From NCBI RefSeq assembly GCF_003073175.1, contig NZ_QBBX01000008.1, positions 127,964 to 191,963 on the forward strand: 64,000 nt of DNA. The letters are read 5' to 3'. The position numbers and the translations under genes were made by a program. Source of the DNA: Peribacillus acanthi. GTDB taxonomy: Bacteria; Bacillota; Bacilli; Bacillales; DSM-1321. The notes under the pieces were generated by a model. It saw only the letters and a list, made by a program, of their open reading frames with translations, was not told where the DNA came from and did no database searches. Shown here in pieces: positions 18,301-26,632 of this stretch. Every line of letters starts with the position of its first letter. Position 1 is the stretch's first letter.

Positions 18301-18439
18301 ACTTGCCGTGGTTGTTATTGGAGGTCTAGCAACATCAACCATGTTAACTTTAATTATCGTTCCAGTATTATATAGTCTATTCCATCCTCAAAAGAAACAA
18401 AAGAAAATCGTTGAGGAATCTCTGCCTAAAGCAGTTTAA
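15395..18439 (+). CDS. RND-family efflux transporter (SwrC/AcrB-like)
   Basis: 1014-residue RND exporter of the SwrC type. It has the twelve-helix, two-loop plan: TM1 FSLKNTVALLLLTFMIIGGG, a periplasm-side loop to about 330, helices 2-6 at about 335-500 with AGIAVAVGRVVDDSIVVIEN (proton-relay Asp pair), TM7 near 525, a second loop to about 850, and helices 8-12. In B. subtilis SwrC exports surfactin and gives resistance to it; the substrate here is not known. No membrane-fusion gene adjoins it. AAGGGGAT lies upstream, and a terminator follows. Confidence 0.92.
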   Translation: MKSIIRFSLKNTVALLLLTFMIIGGGIYSVKMINIEKYPNVDIPYMTVIVPYPGASPEQSITDIGEPLERELMKLDGVENVYTDGVANAAYSTIEFDMSVNMKEVESVVRTAAEKVNLPEGAKDIEVVQQGIEPDPSIYTLGVYGGAQEETEKLVKSKMIPLLEGIEGVNKVEADGITDKKVFVRVLPDKLSEKGLTMDDVKNAILANSLSIPTGDVTLSGQVLPVRVSKELTSVEDIQNITMFAPGAPTTDRKPAVVTISLKEVAEVVYEPVNSMNFTRINGKEGLRVRVTAETGANIVSIVENIEKELKDFSVPNNIDIETLSDQSKEIKESVYAMLREAVLGAGMAVLVTLLFLRNIRSTLIAVISIPLSILASLTFLNMLGYTLNIMTLAGIAVAVGRVVDDSIVVIENVFRRVRAAKERNEELVETSTREVASAITSSTITTVAVFLPMAFVPGIVGKMFAPLAWTIVISLLFSLLVAITIVPLLSKMFLLKITEKEHKEGFLQKAYRNILNKVLNHRLITLAVAILLLASSVAVIAPKLGTTFLPQEKVVNYDIKVTMEKGTAPKITSDVAAEIEESLLKMKEIEKISTSVNGEYESALISFKVKDSTENIEGFIEGLRQDLKGYKKAKEVSLTGVGGMGGGESQFMLIVNGSDLKDIQTASNQMVDSLKDIKGMADVRTSMEGDEPEIELEMNEEKLKNNGLMPALVGKGLREVIVGDTISTMTIQEEKQDIALTVKMDQLDSLEDLGELTIKNAFGLPVKIKDIGTLKKVENRMVISHLNGNEYVMVVGQITDANTGEVTKKADEAIAGLKLPKGVSYYKEGASAAMEEGFINMALAIGVSIFFVYITMVIAFGEGKAPFVILFAIPFSIIGALLGLYAVGEPIGMPAMIGLLMLNGIVVTNAIVLIDRVKQNERKGIFGREAIIEAGAVRLRPILMTAVATVGALIPMAVSSHAGIVSSSLAVVVIGGLATSTMLTLIIVPVLYSLFHPQKKQKKIVEESLPKAV

Positions 18440-18443
18440 TCAC

Positions 18444-18483
18444 AGAGGAGCCATTGGATTGTATCTGATGTGCTCCTTTTTCT
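18444..18483 (+). terminator. Terminator after the RND gene
   Basis: GAGGAGC ... GCTCCTTTTT with a loop of about 20 bases; the short stem makes this a moderate call. Confidence 0.65.
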
Positions 18484-18561
18484 TTATTATGGGAAGGGAA
18501 TCAGAAACATAATATTGAATTATCTAGTGGAATAATGTTTTTAGAAACGGATAGGTACATT

Positions 18562-20421
18562 ATGAAACATAAACAAAATCTAATTTTTTTAGTAATCTTA
18601 TTATTGTCAGTCTCAGGTATTATCATGATTTATCAAAAGCCAGAAACTCCGACTCCTTCAAAGGAAGTTTCAGTTCCAGTGGATTCGGAAGAAACTAGCT
18701 ATGTCACACATGAGTATAATTTGAAGGGTGAGACCGCGTTGAGACTGGATAGTTGGGTTGGAAATGTGGAAATCAAACCTTCTAACAATGACAAATTAGT
18801 AATCAATTTGACTGATAGGTCTGAGAAGTCCGATACCTTTTTCACTATAAAAGATAATGGTGAGGAAATTATTATTGGTCAAAAGGGAAAAAGTAAAGCG
18901 AATCTTACCATTTTAGTCCCTGCCTCTATAGAGGAGATTGGAGGAACCATTGAAAAGGGGAATTGGTGGGCGTCCTTACCTAGTATCAAAAAATTAAATC
19001 TAAAAACAGAGCTGGGGAACGTATCCATTCAATTAGAACAATTAGATGCTAAAGGAGACTATATCCTTGTATCGGAAATTGGTGCGATCGTGGCTCGATT
19101 ACCGCAAGGATCAAAGATAAAATTAGGAGCACCGGTAGACTTAGTGAACGTGGAAGAATCATCCCAGGGAGTGAGATTTTTTGCCCGAGTGGTTAGTGGG
19201 GGAATGGCTCTCCCATTCATATACAGTGGGAATATTAAAAAAGAGGATAACCCAGAACTAGTTCTTCAACCTGAAGAAATGAAAAAGGATTTAGATGTAT
19301 TATTTACATCTTTAGAAAATACGCATTATGTGTATCAAAGGCGCACTGATGAGAGTTTAAGGCAACAATCTGTCAATAAGATAACTCAGCCTATGTCTAA
19401 GTTGGAATTTTTTCATCTAATTACAGATATCATGGTAAACCTTCATGATGGACATACGAATGTAATTGGAATTGGTTTTACAGCCTTTCAAGTCCCGAAA
19501 GTTTTTTGGGGGAATGAAGGAATCTTGGTAATGGAAGATAGTGGGGAATTCCGTTTAGGTGATGAAATCCTATCCGTTGGAGGAAAAAATAAAGAAGAAT
19601 TATTTTTGTTGGCTAAAGAAATTGTACCTGCTGAACATGATGGTTGGATTCGTGCTGTTGGATTTGAAAGATTGAGCATAAAACAATTTGCTATGAATCG
19701 TGGTTTAATTTCCGAAGAGCAACCAAATCTCCCTATTGTAGTAAAGCGTGGAAATAAAAAAATAGAGATTTTTGTTAAAGAACGCAAAGTTAGTGAAAGT
19801 AGCATAGAGGAAAGGTTGTTTTCGCAAAAGGTGATTCCTCCGTATTCTTGGGAGATTAAAGATAGGATTGGTATTTTCACACTTAACCAGAGTATAGCCT
19901 CTGAGGGGTATAGGGAGTCATTAAGAGAATTCTTTAAAGAAGTGCATAAACAAAATGTAAAAAAAATAGCTGTAGATATACGAGAGAATACAGGTGGGTC
20001 AGATTTAACTATTGATTGGTTTATCGCTCACTTGAATGTCAATCAGTATAAAAATATTGGCGATGTAATCACCAAGAATGAAAAAGTGTCTGATATAAGA
20101 AGTTTTAATGGAAAAGTGTACTTACTAACTTCACACAAGACATTCAGTTCTGGTTCAGATTTTGCAACTGTGTTTAAGGCCAATAATCTAGGAAAGATTA
20201 TTGGGCAATCACCAGGGAACAATGCATCTTTTGGAGGAAATATTCAAAACGTATATTTGGACCAAAGTGGTTTGACAGCTGTTATTCCAACCAACCATGC
20301 TAAGGCCCCGTTACCTTCAAATGAACAATACGTCCCAATAAAGCCGGATATTGAAGTTGAATGGACAAAAGCTTCCTTGTTGAAAAAATCAGATCCTTGG
20401 GTGGATGTGATTCGGAATTAA
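18562..20421 (+). CDS. Membrane-anchored S41-family peptidase with DUF4097-like N-domain
   Basis: About 619 residues. An N-terminal signal anchor (NLIFLVILLLSVSGIIMIY) is followed at about 50-200 by a beta-rich DUF4097-like region (LRLDSWVGNVEIKP, ILVPASIEEIGG), then an S41 (tail-specific protease-like) domain: DGHTNV, ADIRENTGGSDLTIDW-like segment VDIRENTGGSDL, and TSHKTFSSGSDFATVFK with the likely nucleophile Ser, then IGQSPGNNASFGGN. It should act outside the membrane; the target is unknown. I prefer the ATG at 18562 because it starts directly at the anchor; 18535 is also possible. Confidence 0.78.
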   Translation: MKHKQNLIFLVILLLSVSGIIMIYQKPETPTPSKEVSVPVDSEETSYVTHEYNLKGETALRLDSWVGNVEIKPSNNDKLVINLTDRSEKSDTFFTIKDNGEEIIIGQKGKSKANLTILVPASIEEIGGTIEKGNWWASLPSIKKLNLKTELGNVSIQLEQLDAKGDYILVSEIGAIVARLPQGSKIKLGAPVDLVNVEESSQGVRFFARVVSGGMALPFIYSGNIKKEDNPELVLQPEEMKKDLDVLFTSLENTHYVYQRRTDESLRQQSVNKITQPMSKLEFFHLITDIMVNLHDGHTNVIGIGFTAFQVPKVFWGNEGILVMEDSGEFRLGDEILSVGGKNKEELFLLAKEIVPAEHDGWIRAVGFERLSIKQFAMNRGLISEEQPNLPIVVKRGNKKIEIFVKERKVSESSIEERLFSQKVIPPYSWEIKDRIGIFTLNQSIASEGYRESLREFFKEVHKQNVKKIAVDIRENTGGSDLTIDWFIAHLNVNQYKNIGDVITKNEKVSDIRSFNGKVYLLTSHKTFSSGSDFATVFKANNLGKIIGQSPGNNASFGGNIQNVYLDQSGLTAVIPTNHAKAPLPSNEQYVPIKPDIEVEWTKASLLKKSDPWVDVIRN

Positions 20422-20460
20422 ACAAAAATGCAGACTGAGTAATCAGCCTGCATTTTTGTT
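20421..20460. terminator. Bidirectional terminator between S41 gene and yuzA
   Basis: AACAAAAATGCAG pairs with CTGCATTTTTGTT and has T-runs on both strands. It overlaps the stop codons of both convergent genes. Confidence 0.88.
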
Positions 20461-20692
20461 ATTTTGTTGGTCTTGCTTCGGGTTCACGTTCAAATTCTTC
20501 ACTCGGTTTAAACAGTAAACCAAGGTTGATTAGACCTGCAATTCCGACTAAACCATAAATAATACGTGCTAGAGCGCTATCTTGACCGCCAAAAATGGCA
20601 GCTACTAAATCAAATTGGAAAAATCCAATTAACCCCCAGTTTACTGCACCGATGATAGTTAAAACAAGTGCAATGCGTTGAATTCCACTCAT
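20459..20692 (-). CDS. yuzA: DUF378 membrane protein YuzA
   Basis: 77-residue DUF378 protein with two membrane helices (RIALVLTIIGAVNWGLIGFF and IIYGLVGIAGLINLGLLF) and a charged tail. Function unknown. AAGGAGGATTATCACC precedes the ATG. Reverse-oriented single gene. Confidence 0.88.
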   Translation of the reverse strand: MSGIQRIALVLTIIGAVNWGLIGFFQFDLVAAIFGGQDSALARIIYGLVGIAGLINLGLLFKPSEEFEREPEARPTK

Positions 20693-20836
20693 GGTGATAA
20701 TCCTCCTTAAGTATGTTTCATTTACTTTTAGAATGTATCCCAGAGAGAATTATATACATGGAGGAAAAATTTTTTTAGGACATATTTTTTGTATTTGAGA
20801 GGGTAGATGTACATAATGAAAAGTGGAGGTGCGAAA

Positions 20837-22000
20837 ATGCAAAGTTTTATTTATAGAAATCCGACTAAATTAATTTTTGGTAAAGATACATTAATCGAAT
20901 TGAAGAATGAAATCCCAGAATACGGTAAAAAAATTCTTCTCGTATATGGTGGAGGAAGCATTAAGAAAAGTGGTTTGTACGATAAGGTGATTGCAGAATT
21001 ACAGAGTATTGACACAGTAGTGTATGAGTTAGCTGGTGTCGAACCGAATCCACGTATTTCTACAGTACGTAAAGGTGTAGAGATTTGTAAAAGTGAAGGA
21101 ATCGACTTTTTATTAGCAGTTGGCGGCGGTTCAGTCATTGATTGTACAAAAGCGATTGCTGCTGGTGCAAAATATGAAGGAGATGCTTGGGATATCGTTA
21201 CAAAAAAAACTGAGGTCAAAGATGCTCTACCTTTTGGCACAGTGTTGACGCTAGCTGCGACAGGATCGGAAATGAATTCTGGTTCTGTTATCACAAATTG
21301 GGAAACGCAGGAGAAGTACGGGTGGGGAAGTCCACTTGTTTATCCGAAGTTTTCCATCCTTGATCCTACGCATACCTTTACAGTGCCTAAGGACCAAACC
21401 ATTTATGGAATCGTTGATATGATGTCTCACGTGTTTGAGCAGTATTTCCACCAAACAACGAACACACCTTTGCAAGACCGTATGTGTGAAGCGGTCTTGA
21501 GTACAGTTATTGAAACTGCACCAAAGCTATTGAATGATTTAGAAAACTATGAGTATCGTGAAACGATTCTATATTCGGGTACAATCGCTCTTAATGGTTA
21601 TCTTCAAGTGGGTGTTCGAGGAGATTGGGCAACCCATAATATAGAGCATGCGGTATCAGCTATTCATGATATCCCTCACGCAGGTGGATTAGCTATTCTT
21701 TTCCCTAATTGGATGAAACATACGATGCATGAACGAATCGAGCGTTTCACACAATTAGCCCTTCGAGTATTTGGGGTTGATCCTGAAGGAAAAACGGATG
21801 AACAGATTGCTATAGAAGGAATCGATAAAATTAGTGAGTTCTGGAGTTCGTTAGGAGCGCCTAACTGCTTAGCAGATTACAATATTGATGAGTCTACGTT
21901 GGATTCCATGGCTGATAAAGCGATGGTATATGGAGAGTTTGGGAATTTTAAAAAATTGACTCGTAAGGATGTTCTAGCTATCTATAGAGCATCATTATAA
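20837..22000 (+). CDS. Iron-containing NAD(P)H-dependent butanol/alcohol dehydrogenase (YugJ/YugK type)
   Basis: 387-residue group III iron-dependent alcohol dehydrogenase related to YugJ/YugK and clostridial BdhA. It reduces aldehydes to alcohols. [15 protein letters not shown] and [11 protein letters not shown] bind the nucleotide; metal ligands lie in [16 protein letters not shown] and [18 protein letters not shown]. The ATG at 20837 follows GTGGAGGTG; an ATG 10 codons earlier has no such site. B. subtilis has two paralogues in this place; only one is present here. Confidence 0.9.
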   Translation: MQSFIYRNPTKLIFGKDTLIELKNEIPEYGKKILLVYGGGSIKKSGLYDKVIAELQSIDTVVYELAGVEPNPRISTVRKGVEICKSEGIDFLLAVGGGSVIDCTKAIAAGAKYEGDAWDIVTKKTEVKDALPFGTVLTLAATGSEMNSGSVITNWETQEKYGWGSPLVYPKFSILDPTHTFTVPKDQTIYGIVDMMSHVFEQYFHQTTNTPLQDRMCEAVLSTVIETAPKLLNDLENYEYRETILYSGTIALNGYLQVGVRGDWATHNIEHAVSAIHDIPHAGGLAILFPNWMKHTMHERIERFTQLALRVFGVDPEGKTDEQIAIEGIDKISEFWSSLGAPNCLADYNIDESTLDSMADKAMVYGEFGNFKKLTRKDVLAIYRASL

Positions 22001-22010
22001 AAATTATGTC

Positions 22011-22050
22011 AGGATGGTCTAGGTTGGCAGTTAAACCTGACCATCCTTTT
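22011..22050 (+). terminator. Terminator after the alcohol dehydrogenase gene
   Basis: AGGATGGTCTAGGTT pairs with AACCTGACCATCCT with one bulge; TTTT follows. Confidence 0.85.
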
Positions 22051-22135
22051 CGATTAAACTTTACCATGTTTTCTTGATTATATATGAGTCATTGGTTAAA
22101 GTGATTATGTAAATCTTTATAGTTGGAGGGTTCAG

Positions 22136-23482
22136 ATGACGCACATTCAATTTGATTATTCAAAAGCATTGTCTTTTTTTGGTGAACATGAACTTACATA
22201 TTTGCGTGATGCGGTAAAGGTAGCACATCACTCTTTACATGAAAAAACAGGTGCTGGAAACGACTTTTTAGGCTGGGTTGAGCTGCCTACTAACTATGAT
22301 AAAGAAGAATTTGACCGAATTCAAAAGGCTGCAGAAAAGATCAAAAATGATTCTGAAATTCTAATTGTTATTGGGATTGGTGGATCGTATTTAGGCGCAA
22401 GAGCGGCTATCGAAATGCTGGGGCACAGTTTTTATAATGTGCTTTCAAAAGAGCAACGAAAAACGCCACAAATCGTATTTGCAGGCAATAATATCTCCTC
22501 TTCCTATATGAAGGATTTGATGGATGTTCTAAAGGATAAGGATTTTTCAGTTAATGTAATTTCTAAATCGGGTACTACTACAGAACCTGCTATTGCGTTC
22601 CGTATTTTCAAGAAAATGTTAGAAGAGAAATATGGTGTTGAGGAAGCTCGTAAACGGATTTATGCAACAACTGATAAAGCTCGAGGTGCTTTAAAGACGT
22701 TAGCAGATGAAGAAGGTTATGAAACGTTCGTCATTCCTGATGATGTCGGTGGTAGATATTCTGTCTTAACGGCAGTAGGATTACTGCCGATTGCTGTAGG
22801 TGGAGTGGACATCGAAAGCATGATGAATGGTGCAAGTGCAGCTCAAGAAGAATATAGCTCTTCTGAGTTAGAGGTGAATGCTGCATATCAATACGCAGTT
22901 GTTAGAAATGCTCTTTATAATAAAGGGAAAACAATCGAAATGCTGATAAATTATGAGCCAGGACTCCAATACTTCTCGGAATGGTGGAAGCAGCTTTTTG
23001 GAGAATCGGAAGGTAAAGATCAAAAAGGAATTTTCCCTGCATCTGCGAACTTCTCGACAGATCTTCATTCATTAGGACAATATGTTCAAGAAGGCAGACG
23101 TGATCTATTTGAGACCATCATCAAAGTTGAAAAGCCACGTCATGAACTTACAATTGAGGAAGAGAAAAGTGATTTAGATGGGCTAAATTATTTGGCTGGT
23201 AAAACAGTAGATTTTGTTAATAATAAAGCATTTGAGGGTACGATGCTTGCACATACTGACGGTGGGGTGCCTAATTTAATTGTAAGTATTCCAGCGATGG
23301 ACGCATACACTTTCGGATACCTTGTATACTTCTTTGAAAAAGCATGTGCGATGAGCGGCTATTTATTAGGGGTCAATCCATTTGATCAACCAGGTGTAGA
23401 AGCGTACAAAGTAAACATGTTTGCTTTACTTGGAAAACCTGGGTACGAAGAAAAGAAAGCGGAATTAGAAAAAAGATTATAA
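22136..23482 (+). CDS. pgi: Glucose-6-phosphate isomerase
   Basis: 448-residue phosphoglucose isomerase, interconverting glucose-6-phosphate and fructose-6-phosphate. [29 protein letters not shown] and [15 protein letters not shown] form the sugar-phosphate site, and [16 protein letters not shown] segment [15 protein letters not shown] holds the C-terminal signature Lys. Length is the usual 450 for Bacillus. GGAGGGTTCAG precedes the ATG. Same neighbourhood as in B. subtilis, followed by a terminator. Confidence 0.96.
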   Translation: MTHIQFDYSKALSFFGEHELTYLRDAVKVAHHSLHEKTGAGNDFLGWVELPTNYDKEEFDRIQKAAEKIKNDSEILIVIGIGGSYLGARAAIEMLGHSFYNVLSKEQRKTPQIVFAGNNISSSYMKDLMDVLKDKDFSVNVISKSGTTTEPAIAFRIFKKMLEEKYGVEEARKRIYATTDKARGALKTLADEEGYETFVIPDDVGGRYSVLTAVGLLPIAVGGVDIESMMNGASAAQEEYSSSELEVNAAYQYAVVRNALYNKGKTIEMLINYEPGLQYFSEWWKQLFGESEGKDQKGIFPASANFSTDLHSLGQYVQEGRRDLFETIIKVEKPRHELTIEEEKSDLDGLNYLAGKTVDFVNNKAFEGTMLAHTDGGVPNLIVSIPAMDAYTFGYLVYFFEKACAMSGYLLGVNPFDQPGVEAYKVNMFALLGKPGYEEKKAELEKRL

Positions 23483-23489
23483 TCGATTT

Positions 23490-23521
23490 GGGAACTAGGG
23501 GCTATTCTAGTTCCCTTTTTA
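23490..23521 (+). terminator. Terminator after pgi
   Basis: GGGAACTAG / CTAGTTCCC stem followed by TTTTT. Confidence 0.86.
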
Positions 23522-23544
23522 AAATAGAATTTTGGATTTTCGAC

Positions 23545-23649
23545 AAGTTGGGATTAAAGTGTTAGGAGTCGGGAATATATTGCGGAAAGTCGGGAAAATA
23601 TTATTCGAAGTTAGGATTATCTGACAGCAAGTCGGGAATAACCATAGGC
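23545..23649. repeat. Five direct repeats with an exact 21-base period
   Basis: Units begin at 23545, 23566, 23587, 23608 and 23629. The core is AAGTCGGGAATA (copies: AAGTTGGGATTA, GAGTCGGGAATA, AAGTCGGGAAAA, AAGTTAGGATTA, AAGTCGGGAATA); the second half of each unit diverges. Spacing equals two helical turns, putting all cores on one face of the helix. Between the pgi terminator and yugN; no frame crosses it usefully. Confidence 0.75.
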
Positions 23650-23744
23650 ATACGGCTTTTTCAGCCATGCTTGCTCTTCGTTTCTTTGTTTTATTTTCCG
23701 AGTTTTGGTTATCCTAAGGGAAAATGCTACAAGGAGTGAGCAGA

Positions 23745-24149
23745 GTGATTGAAATTCCATCAAGGATCGAAGGGAAAACGTATACCTTATATGATTTGGA
23801 ACAGAAGCTAAAACCAGCAGGTTATGATATAGGTGGGAACTGGGATTATGACCACGGATATTTTGATTATAAAATAGATAGTGAAGTTGGTTATCAATAC
23901 TTAAGGGTTCCTTTTACATCCATAGATGGACAGCTGGATGCGAGGGGAGCAACCGTGAGAATGGGGCGTCCATTATTATTATCCCACAAGTATCAAATTG
24001 GTTTAGATGATAATGCGGACTCAGGGAATTTTTCTGCTTCATTCAATCAATTTTCTGAGCCTCAGGATCCTGATGCGACTTTCCCTGAAAAATACATCGA
24101 CCTTGGCAAAGAACTTGTGAAAGAACTGGAAACCTTATTAGGGATTTAA
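23745..24149 (+). CDS. yugN: YugN-like family protein
   Basis: About 134 residues of the YugN family, function unknown; compact alpha/beta protein with GGNWDYDHGYFDYKI and LRVPFTSIDGQLDARG. I take the GTG at 23745 as start because AAGGAGTGAG sits about 5 bases upstream, giving MIEIPSRIEGKTYTLYDLEQ; an ATG 7 codons earlier overlaps that ribosome site. It lies between pgi and yugO as in B. subtilis, convergent with yugO. Confidence 0.82.
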   Translation: MIEIPSRIEGKTYTLYDLEQKLKPAGYDIGGNWDYDHGYFDYKIDSEVGYQYLRVPFTSIDGQLDARGATVRMGRPLLLSHKYQIGLDDNADSGNFSASFNQFSEPQDPDATFPEKYIDLGKELVKELETLLGI

Positions 24150-24156
24150 TCGGTTT

Positions 24157-24191
24157 AAAGACCGCTAGCAAAAAATGGGCTAGCGGTCTTT
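24157..24191. terminator. Bidirectional terminator between yugN and yugO
   Basis: AAAGACCGCTAGC / GCTAGCGGTCTTT, a perfect 13-base stem ending at the yugO stop. Confidence 0.88.
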
Positions 24192-24192
24192 A

Positions 24193-24963
24193 TTAATTAG
24201 TTAATTCTTTTAATTGGTCTAAAATCACTTTACTGCTGATTGAATTCGTTTGGATGATACGGTCAGCACCAGCCCGGTATGCATTAGCGACTTGGTCTGT
24301 CGTTAATATTTCAACAATACAAAAAATTCTTGGGTTTAACCCTTTTACTGAAAGTAGGGCAAGAATGGAAAACATATCTGTTTGGAATTCGTTTTGTTGG
24401 AAGTCTGCCGTGATAATTACACTCTCGGCGCTTTGGACATTTGCCTTTTTTAAAATCTCGTCTGAAGTGGCATTCCCTTTGATAAAATGAACGTCCTTTT
24501 TTCTTAGGGGATGATCTTGAAGTGTTTGATCGATTAATACGATGGATGGATGTGTTTGCCTTTCTAGAAGAGCATCAATAATGACTCGAGACCTTTCGTT
24601 CCAACCTACAACAATCGTGTGATCTTTTCTATTATAATCAAGCTTTCCGTGCATAAAACTCTCCTCCGATTTTACGGCGATTGCAGCTAGGCTTACAAAA
24701 TATGTGGTGACGAATCCAGCGCCTGTAATGATTAACAGCACCCCTACCACTTGGCCTGCGACAGTTTTAGGAGCATAATCGCCAAATCCCACTGTAGAAG
24801 TTGTAACAACTGCCCACCAAATTCCTTCCCAATATGTAGGGAAACTTTCTGGCTCAATATAATGAATTATCCATCCAAAAAAGCAAATTAATATGCTCAC
24901 AATTACAAATAAACGTAAAAGAGTTGGAACTCTTGACGTGATGTATCTGACTAATCCTAACAT
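24193..24963 (-). CDS. yugO: Potassium channel with RCK domain (YugO)
   Basis: About 256 residues: TM1 LLRLFVIVSILICFFGWIIH, pore helix and selectivity filter TSTVGFGDYAP, TM2 GQVVGVLLIITGAGFVTTYF, then a TrkA-N/RCK domain from about 105 (HTIVVGWNERSRVIIDALL). The filter has Phe where most K channels have Tyr (GFGD for GYGD). In B. subtilis YugO carries potassium signals in biofilms and is preceded by mstX; no mstX is seen here. GAAGGTGG lies 7 bases before the chosen ATG at 24963; the frame is open to 25020. Confidence 0.87.
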   Translation of the reverse strand: MLGLVRYITSRVPTLLRLFVIVSILICFFGWIIHYIEPESFPTYWEGIWWAVVTTSTVGFGDYAPKTVAGQVVGVLLIITGAGFVTTYFVSLAAIAVKSEESFMHGKLDYNRKDHTIVVGWNERSRVIIDALLERQTHPSIVLIDQTLQDHPLRKKDVHFIKGNATSDEILKKANVQSAESVIITADFQQNEFQTDMFSILALLSVKGLNPRIFCIVEILTTDQVANAYRAGADRIIQTNSISSKVILDQLKELTN

Positions 24964-25048
24964 TGCCATTCCACCTTCAACATGCTTCTCCCCATTATGT
25001 TCAAATATTAATGAAAACATAAGGGAGGATTATAAAAATGTAGGTTTA

Positions 25049-25065
25049 TGTAAGGTTATTTAACA
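25049..25065. promoter_or_regulatory. TnrA/GlnR box 1 upstream of amtB
   Basis: TGTAA-GGTTATT-TAACA fits TGTNA-N7-TNACA exactly. It lies about 35 bases before a possible promoter TTGAAA (25092-25097), 17 bases, TAATAT (25115-25120). Confidence 0.7.
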
Positions 25066-25151
25066 TGAATTCATTAATTTTTCTAATAATTTTGAAAAAT
25101 TAGTTGATTTTTTTTAATATCGATAATAATATAAGAAAAATAAGAAGTTTA

Positions 25152-25168
25152 TGTTAGAAAACCTAACA
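25152..25168. promoter_or_regulatory. TnrA/GlnR box 2 upstream of amtB
   Basis: TGTTA-GAAAACC-TAACA fits the same consensus and extends to a perfect ATGTTAG/CTAACAT inverted repeat. It lies between the presumed promoter and the ribosome site, 103 bases from box 1. Confidence 0.75.
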
Positions 25169-25191
25169 TAAGGGATGGGAGGAAAAAAGAA

Positions 25192-26406
25192 ATGCAAATG
25201 GCTGATTCCGTTTTTATGTTTTTGGCAACCTTAATTGTTTGGATTATGACACCAGGGATTGCTCTTTTTTATGGTGGGATGGTAAAAAGTAAAAATGTGT
25301 TGAGTACCGCGATGCATAGCTATGCTCCAATGGCTGTAGTTTCAATTTTGTGGGTATTAATAGGCTATTCCATTTCCTTTTCTACAGGTGGAAATGCTTT
25401 TTTCGGAAATTTGGATTGGATGGGACTTAAGGGAGTGACTTTTGAACCGAATCCTGATTACAGCGAAACGATTCCGCACAATTTATTTATGATGTTTCAA
25501 ATGACTTTTGCGGTGTTGACAGTAGCAATCATTTCAGGTGCTGTAGCAGAAAGAATGAAGTTTTCAGCATTCATTTTATTTACTATCATTTGGTCAGTGA
25601 TTGTCTATGCTCCTGTTGCCCACTGGGTTTGGGGTGTAGGAGGTTGGCTGCGTGAATTAGGGGCATTGGATTTTGCTGGTGGTAACGTCGTCCATATTTC
25701 TTCTGGAGTTACAGGGTTGGTATTAGCGATTATGCTAGGAAAAAGAAAAGAAGCCCACGAAAGTGGTCCTCATAACATTCCATTAACTGTACTTGGTGCT
25801 ACCTTAATCTGGTTTGGTTGGTATGGTTTTAATGTAGGAAGTACATTAACCTTGAATGAAGTTGCCATGGTTGTCTTTATCAATACTGCCGTTGCTGCAG
25901 CAGCTGGGATATTAGGTTGGATTTTGGTGGAGTGGTTGATAAATCGTAAGCCGACGATGGTTGGATCACTTTCAGGTGCGATTGCAGGTCTAGTTGCCAT
26001 AACGCCTGCATGTGGATTTGTAACACCAGCATCGTCTATCCTAATTGGTTTGATTAGTGGAGCCGTTTGCTTTTGGGGAGTTATTTTCTTGAAGAAGAAA
26101 TTAGGTTACGATGATGCCCTTGATGCCTTTGGACTACACGGGATTGGCGGTACTTGGGGAGGAATTGCAACAGGATTATTTGCAACAACATCGGTGAACG
26201 AGGCAGGTGCAAATGGTTTATTGTATGGAGATGCAAGCCTTATCTGGAAACAACTCGTTGCGGTGCTAGCAACATACGTATTTGTAGCAGTAGTGACGTT
26301 TGTAATTGTGAAAGTAATCCACGTACTTGTACCAATTCGAGTGAACGAGGAAGAAGAGAAGGTAGGTCTTGACCTAACTCTACATGGAGAAAAGGCTTAT
26401 CATTAA
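25192..26406 (+). CDS. amtB: Ammonium transporter (AmtB/NrgA)
   Basis: 404-residue Amt/Mep channel with eleven predicted membrane helices, moving ammonium under nitrogen limitation. GGNVVHISSGVTGLVLAI and FGLHGIGGTWGG carry the twin pore histidines; APVAHWVWGVGGWLRELG is the family signature. GGGAGG lies 9 bases before the ATG. In B. subtilis the gene is followed by the PII gene nrgB (glnK), but here a terminator follows and the next gene is unrelated. Two TnrA/GlnR boxes upstream point to nitrogen control. Confidence 0.95.
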   Translation: MQMADSVFMFLATLIVWIMTPGIALFYGGMVKSKNVLSTAMHSYAPMAVVSILWVLIGYSISFSTGGNAFFGNLDWMGLKGVTFEPNPDYSETIPHNLFMMFQMTFAVLTVAIISGAVAERMKFSAFILFTIIWSVIVYAPVAHWVWGVGGWLRELGALDFAGGNVVHISSGVTGLVLAIMLGKRKEAHESGPHNIPLTVLGATLIWFGWYGFNVGSTLTLNEVAMVVFINTAVAAAAGILGWILVEWLINRKPTMVGSLSGAIAGLVAITPACGFVTPASSILIGLISGAVCFWGVIFLKKKLGYDDALDAFGLHGIGGTWGGIATGLFATTSVNEAGANGLLYGDASLIWKQLVAVLATYVFVAVVTFVIVKVIHVLVPIRVNEEEEKVGLDLTLHGEKAYH

Positions 26407-26420
26407 AAAGCGTGTTAAAT

Positions 26421-26461
26421 GTAGCAGAGTGATTCTTTGTAGAGATTGCTCTGCTTTTTTG
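26421..26461 (+). terminator. Terminator after amtB
   Basis: AGCAGAG ... CTCTGCT with further pairing inside the loop, followed by TTTTTTG. Confidence 0.82.
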
Positions 26462-26632
26462 TTTTTGAAAATTACTAAAATTTGTATTTTTTGTAACGTA
26501 AAAAATGGTATTTCGTCTAATGTTTGTAAGCGCGCTATTAAGCCTCTGTTTTTTTAAAATTATCGAAAACTCTTGCAAATATTGGATAATTAAGGAAAAA
26601 TATAGAAGATAACTTAATGAGGGAGAGTCTAT

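Noticed and set aside
23545..23649. CRISPR or plasmid origin iterons
   Set aside because: Units are only 21 bases with a degenerate half and no spacers; no rep or cas gene is near.
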